This document shows positions 62,261-64,000 of a stretch of 64,000 bases of DNA, in pieces; position 1 is the first letter of the stretch; every line of letters starts with the position of its first letter. Origin of the DNA: Bog-473 sp963809715 (GTDB lineage Bacteria; Actinomycetota; Acidimicrobiia; Acidimicrobiales; RAAP-2); NCBI GenBank assembly GCA_963809715.1, contig CAWEKO010000006.1:62001-126000 (forward strand). Reading direction: 5' to 3'. The notes beneath the pieces were generated by a model. That model saw only the letters and a list, made by a program, of their open reading frames with translations. It did no database searches and was not told the origin of the DNA. The translations under genes and the position numbers were made by a program.

Positions 62261-62855
62261 ATGGTTGGCTCCCTGGCCGTGAGGATGCTGGAGCCTCACC
62301 CAGACGAGCTGCCCTGGAGAGCTCGACGTCGACGTCGTGATCGAAGCGACGGGTCGATGACGCGAGGGACATTGCCGCGGCACATCTCGATACGGTGCGC
62401 GCCGCGTCGCCAACTCCGCCCATGGGTAGGACGTCGACGCCACCGTGGTCCGTTGGGTCAACGAGAGTGCATCCACCCGGGTCGCGACGTCGTCGTGTCG
62501 AACTCGTCGTCGAGTACGAACCGCCTGCCGGTACTGGCCAAGGTGATCGATGACCCTTTGCGATCGAACGCGGCCTCATGACGACAGTTCGTGCCTATAC
62601 GGACGAGAGCACCTTGTCGACGCCTTTCACAAGGGACCTCGTCGATCCCGTGCGGCCGCGATCAACATCGTTCCCACCACGACCGGTACCGCCATGCACC
62701 GGATTGATCTCGCCCAGCGTCTCGAGACAACTCGACGGGCTTGCCTTCCGGATTCCAGTACCCCCGGGGCTCGGTGACGGACCTGGTCGCCATTCGTGAG
62801 CTCGGAGCCGACGGTCGAGTAGATCTGCCAGGCCTACCGGGAGGCAGCGGGGGCA
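62261..62855 (+). pseudogene. Decayed glyceraldehyde-3-phosphate dehydrogenase gene
   Basis: Plus-strand fragments in correct GAPDH order: LAVRMLEPHPDELPW, LDVDVVIEATGR, then a frame change and stop, DVDATVVRWVNE, HPGRDVVVSN-SSSSTN, LPVLAKVIDD, FAIERGLMTTVRAYTDES, DAFHKGPRRSRAAAINIVPT, TTGTA, QLDGLAFRIPVP, GSVTDLVAI, TVE-stop-ICQAYREAAG. The catalytic Cys of the NASCTTN motif is Ser (codon 62510-62512). There are at least five frameshifts and stops (TAG 62427, TAG 62820). The N-terminal NAD domain and C-terminus are lost. Clearly a pseudogene. Confidence 0.85.
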
Positions 62856-62937
62856 GGCCCGGGCGGGCCGCACGTGCGTCTGAGCTGGACCGCCTCTACG
62901 GTCCGCTGCAGACTGGCAGTTGCCCAAGGAGGTCGAG

Positions 62938-63603
62938 ATGCGGTTTCCCGATCGGAGGCACGCCGGGTCGCAGCTGGCCGAGGCCCTCCAGAAAGCAGGC
63001 ATCCGTCCGGACGTGGTGCTCGGATTGCCCCGGGGCGGGGTGCCCGTAGCCTTCGAGGTCTCGGCCTCACTGGGCATTCCAATGGATGTGATCGTGGTGC
63101 GCAAGCTCGGAGCGCCGTTCCAGCCGGAGTTGGCCATGGGTGCCCTCGGAGAGGGAGGAGTACGGGTGGAGAATCGAGAGGTGCTCCGTTTGGTTGGACT
63201 CGACGAGCCCACGTTCGACCTCGTGGTCGATCGTGAGAGCGAGGAACTGGAGCGCCGAGCCGCGCTCTACCGCGGCAATCGGCCCCGGCTCGACCTCGAT
63301 GCGCAGCGGGTGGTGATCGTCGACGACGGCATCGCCACCGGGTCGACTGCCCGGGCCGCGGCAAGGGTGGCGCGGGTGCAGGGGGCGTCGCACGTCGTCG
63401 TGGCGGCGCCCGTCGCTTCGCCGCTCGGGCTGGCAAGCCTGGCGGACGTGACGGACGAGGTGGTATGCGTCACCGCGCCCGAGCCGTTCTACGCGGTGGG
63501 CGAGTGGTACTTGGACTTCTCCCAGACCTCAGACTCCGATGTGCGCGATCTGCTGGCTCGGGCCGACGCGCGGAGAATGCCGGGCTTCGCAGAGGATCCG
63601 TGA
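62938..63603 (+). CDS. Phosphoribosyltransferase-family protein
   Basis: A 221-residue type I PRTase-fold protein from ATG 62938, directly after AAGGAGGTCGAG. N-terminal MRFPDRRHAGSQLAEAL, LGLPRGGVPVAFEVSASLG and VVRKLGAP are followed by the PRPP loop VVIVDDGIATGSTARAA. This is the orphan phosphoribosyltransferase group often linked to erythromycin-esterase/dienelactone-hydrolase proteins. Its base or acceptor is unknown. It is coupled to the MFS gene by a four-base overlap. Confidence 0.85.
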   Translation: MRFPDRRHAGSQLAEALQKAGIRPDVVLGLPRGGVPVAFEVSASLGIPMDVIVVRKLGAPFQPELAMGALGEGGVRVENREVLRLVGLDEPTFDLVVDRESEELERRAALYRGNRPRLDLDAQRVVIVDDGIATGSTARAAARVARVQGASHVVVAAPVASPLGLASLADVTDEVVCVTAPEPFYAVGEWYLDFSQTSDSDVRDLLARADARRMPGFAEDP

Positions 63604-64000
63604 GCGAACCAGACGCAGCATCTTCGTCGGTCGGGGAGAGCCCTTCGGCGACCGACCAGCCGGAGACCCTCCAACTCCATCGCTGGTTCGATCCGGCTGT
63701 GCTGGCCATCGCGGTCATTGCGCTGGCGTCGGGCTTCGGCCAGTTCGGCGCGGTGGCGGCCTTGGGCGACGTCTCAAAGCAGCTTGGACACGTCGTCGCC
63801 GGATCCTCCATCGCGGACAAAGTCGGACTCTCGGGTACCAGCTTGGGCGTGGGCCTGGCCGTGATCCGTCTGGCTTCGTTGGGGAGCCTTCCCCTCATCG
63901 GCAGCGCAGATCGGTTGGGCCGGCGACGGGTGATCCTGACCGTCACCGTGATCGGCCTGGCATTTACCATCGCGGCGGCGGTCAGTCCGGGTTACTGGTG
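63600..64000 (+). CDS. MFS transporter, 3' truncated by window edge
   Basis: Starts GTG 63600, overlapping the PRTase stop. 133 codons are visible. An acidic ~30-residue N-terminus precedes the first membrane helix (FDPAVLAIAVIALASGFG). Then GVGLAVIRLASLGSLPLIG and the MFS loop 2-3 motif SADRLGRRRVIL, followed by helix 3 (TVIGLAFTIAAAV). The protein continues outside the window. The substrate is unknown. Confidence 0.8.
   Translation, partial: MSEPDAASSSVGESPSATDQPETLQLHRWFDPAVLAIAVIALASGFGQFGAVAALGDVSKQLGHVVAGSSIADKVGLSGTSLGVGLAVIRLASLGSLPLIGSADRLGRRRVILTVTVIGLAFTIAAAVSPGYW

Noticed and set aside
62595..63212. Minus-strand 205-codon frame over the GAPDH relic and PRTase start
   Set aside because: Shadow of the PRTase gene and the GAPDH pseudogene; no motif.

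Overview
The window is about 70% GC and densely coded. Many genes start with GTG and share 1- to 11-base stop/start overlaps. The gene content suggests an actinobacterium, most likely class Acidimicrobiia or a close relative. The evidence is an actinobacterial PimB-type mannosyltransferase, an F420-type LLM oxidoreductase, DUF664/DinB (mycothiol-type) proteins, an adenosylcobalamin-dependent ribonucleotide reductase, and many SDR, acyl-CoA dehydrogenase and amidohydrolase genes. This is inferred from gene content; there is no rRNA in the window.

Layout. 0-5.2 kb: end of a bPH2/SHOCT protein, small Cys-rich proteins, a thioredoxin-like protein, a GT4 mannosyltransferase, an SRPBCC protein, a ROK glucokinase and an LLM oxidoreductase. 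5.2-12.5 kb: the most unusual locus. It holds an aminotransferase fused in frame to an acyltransferase-3 (AT3) domain, a histidine phosphatase, phosphosulfolactate synthase (ComA), a VOC enzyme, an adenylate-forming ligase and a second AT3 protein. I read it as a candidate sulfolactate-conjugating pathway. 12.5-19.6 kb: SGNH hydrolase and SMP-30 lactonase, PlsC-type acyltransferase, ACT protein, a tightly coupled SDR/QueA-like/SufR-like operon behind a perfect palindrome, and glycerol kinase. 19.7-22.8 kb: nrdJ behind a promoter and an NrdR box. 22.9-27.2 kb: arsenic/chromate resistance (chrA, arsR, arsI-like, aquaporin, arsC), then an ArsR/AHSA1 pair.

27.3-37.4 kb: SulP transporter, diacylglycerol-kinase-like protein, PPK2, and a P2-type ATPase sandwiched between remnants of an ornithine carbamoyltransferase and an APC permease (a decayed arginine-deiminase-type locus). 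Small DUF7144, SHOCT, DUF6325 and DUF4115 proteins follow. 37.6-46.5 kb: a catabolic cluster of SDRs, two paralogous amidohydrolases (one frameshifted), an acetoacetate decarboxylase-family protein and an acyl-CoA dehydrogenase, then NDH-2 and a NUDIX hydrolase. 46.5-56.4 kb: housekeeping and accessory enzymes (NTF2-like, aldo/keto reductase, ArfB, SurE, aldose epimerase, SDR, MpaB-like, PanE, DinB, arylsulfatase). 56.7-61.6 kb: PadR and membrane protein operon with a truncated NarL-type regulator, a PQQ-type propeller protein, a ROK kinase and a HicA-like small protein. 61.9-62.9 kb: two heavily decayed genes, a GltD-like flavoprotein C-terminus and a GAPDH, lying head to head. The window ends with a phosphoribosyltransferase coupled to the start of an MFS transporter.

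No tRNA, rRNA, CRISPR array, insertion sequence or phage gene was recognised. Most starts were chosen from Shine-Dalgarno spacing and overlap with the upstream stop.
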